This document shows, piece after piece, positions 63,934 to 64,000 of a stretch of 64,000 nt of DNA (the first letter of the stretch is position 1; every line of letters begins with the position of its first letter). The notes beneath the pieces are model-generated. The model was not told where the DNA came from, did not search any database, and saw only the letters and a program-made list of their open reading frames with translations. This DNA comes from Pseudomonas prosekii (GTDB taxonomy: Bacteria > Pseudomonadota > Gammaproteobacteria > Pseudomonadales > Pseudomonadaceae): contig NZ_LT629762.1 in the NCBI RefSeq assembly GCF_900105155.1, positions 1 to 64,000 on the forward strand, read 5' to 3'. Both the position numbers and the translations under genes were made by a program.

Positions 63934-64000
63934 ATGAACGCATCACCGACCGGCAGCGATGCCCAGGCCTTGATCGCCCGACTCGACTGGAGCCGCAGCC
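63934..64000 (+). CDS. Partial gene cut by the window end
   Basis: ATG at 63934 follows CAGGACATTTTG. The visible product is MNASPTGSDAQALIARLDWS then R-S. The LDWSRS stretch is reminiscent of the N-terminus of PAS/GAF hybrid sensor kinases, but 22 residues cannot settle it. Confidence 0.4.
   Translation, partial: MNASPTGSDAQALIARLDWSRS

Overview
The window reads as chromosomal DNA of a fluorescent-group Pseudomonas. The evidence is the gacA-uvrC-pgsA-tRNA-Gly block, the yejABEF and modABC operons, a P. fragi-type lipase, an NrtR-controlled NAD salvage locus arranged as in P. aeruginosa, and many Pseudomonas-type REP/BIME palindromes between genes. Base composition and coding style look even throughout. 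I see no insertion sequence, prophage, integrase or CRISPR array. Most of the content is ordinary core or near-core metabolism, DNA repair and regulation.

Layout. 0-5.4 kb: an alkylation-damage cluster (2OG-Fe(II) oxygenase, alkB, ada), then acuI-type reductase and nitronate monooxygenase. 5.6-8.2 kb: molybdate transporter modABC behind a perfect ModE-type operator. 8.3-14 kb: topoisomerase IB, an ABC-F ATPase, several small unknown genes, tRNA-Leu and tRNA-Cys. 14-17.5 kb: a GNAT enzyme, an MtlR-like AraC regulator divergent from a sorbitol-dehydrogenase-type SDR, and an unknown gene. 17.6-22.5 kb: 1-Cys peroxiredoxin and the NAD salvage regulon (pncA-pncB-nadE divergent from nadD2-nrtR, one matching operator in front of each arm). 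23-32 kb: ZIP transporter with a 53-codon upstream gene, Mn-catalase, TonB receptor, yghU, and a large GAF-GAF-GGDEF-EAL protein. 32-39 kb: DUF2188 protein, ligD, thioesterase, an 806-residue membrane protein of unknown function, UV-damage endonuclease. 39-42 kb: a Cys-rich MarR regulator divergent from a periplasmic protein/DUF2024/Rof-like operon, then ycaC. 42-46 kb: tRNA-Gly, pgsA, uvrC, gacA, GNAT. 46-47.7 kb: DAHP synthase behind an aromatic-residue-rich leader peptide and a strong intrinsic terminator. 47.8-50.4 kb: an Ig-like repeat protein, lipase and parvulin. 50.5-56.1 kb: yejABEF. 56.2-62.3 kb: a sigma-54 activator and the 3-hydroxybutyrate/acetoacetate catabolic genes. 62.3-64 kb: a tandem BIME array, pilU-like ATPase and the start of a truncated gene.

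How the parts fit. Several loci carry their own regulation in readable form: NrtR with twin operators, a ModE box, a transcription attenuator in front of DAHP synthase, a -24/-12 promoter in front of the hydroxybutyrate permease, and a candidate MarR operator. DNA repair is strongly represented (AlkB, Ada, LigD, UV endonuclease, UvrC).

Most worth a second look: the two short aromatic-rich reading frames around the attenuator before DAHP synthase; the Ada protein that has lost three of its four N-terminal zinc cysteines; the MarR/DUF2024/Rof operon; two small genes below the usual size cut-off; and the orphan terminator near 12.25 kb. I do not claim a wholly new defence or mobile system here; I looked for one and did not see it.
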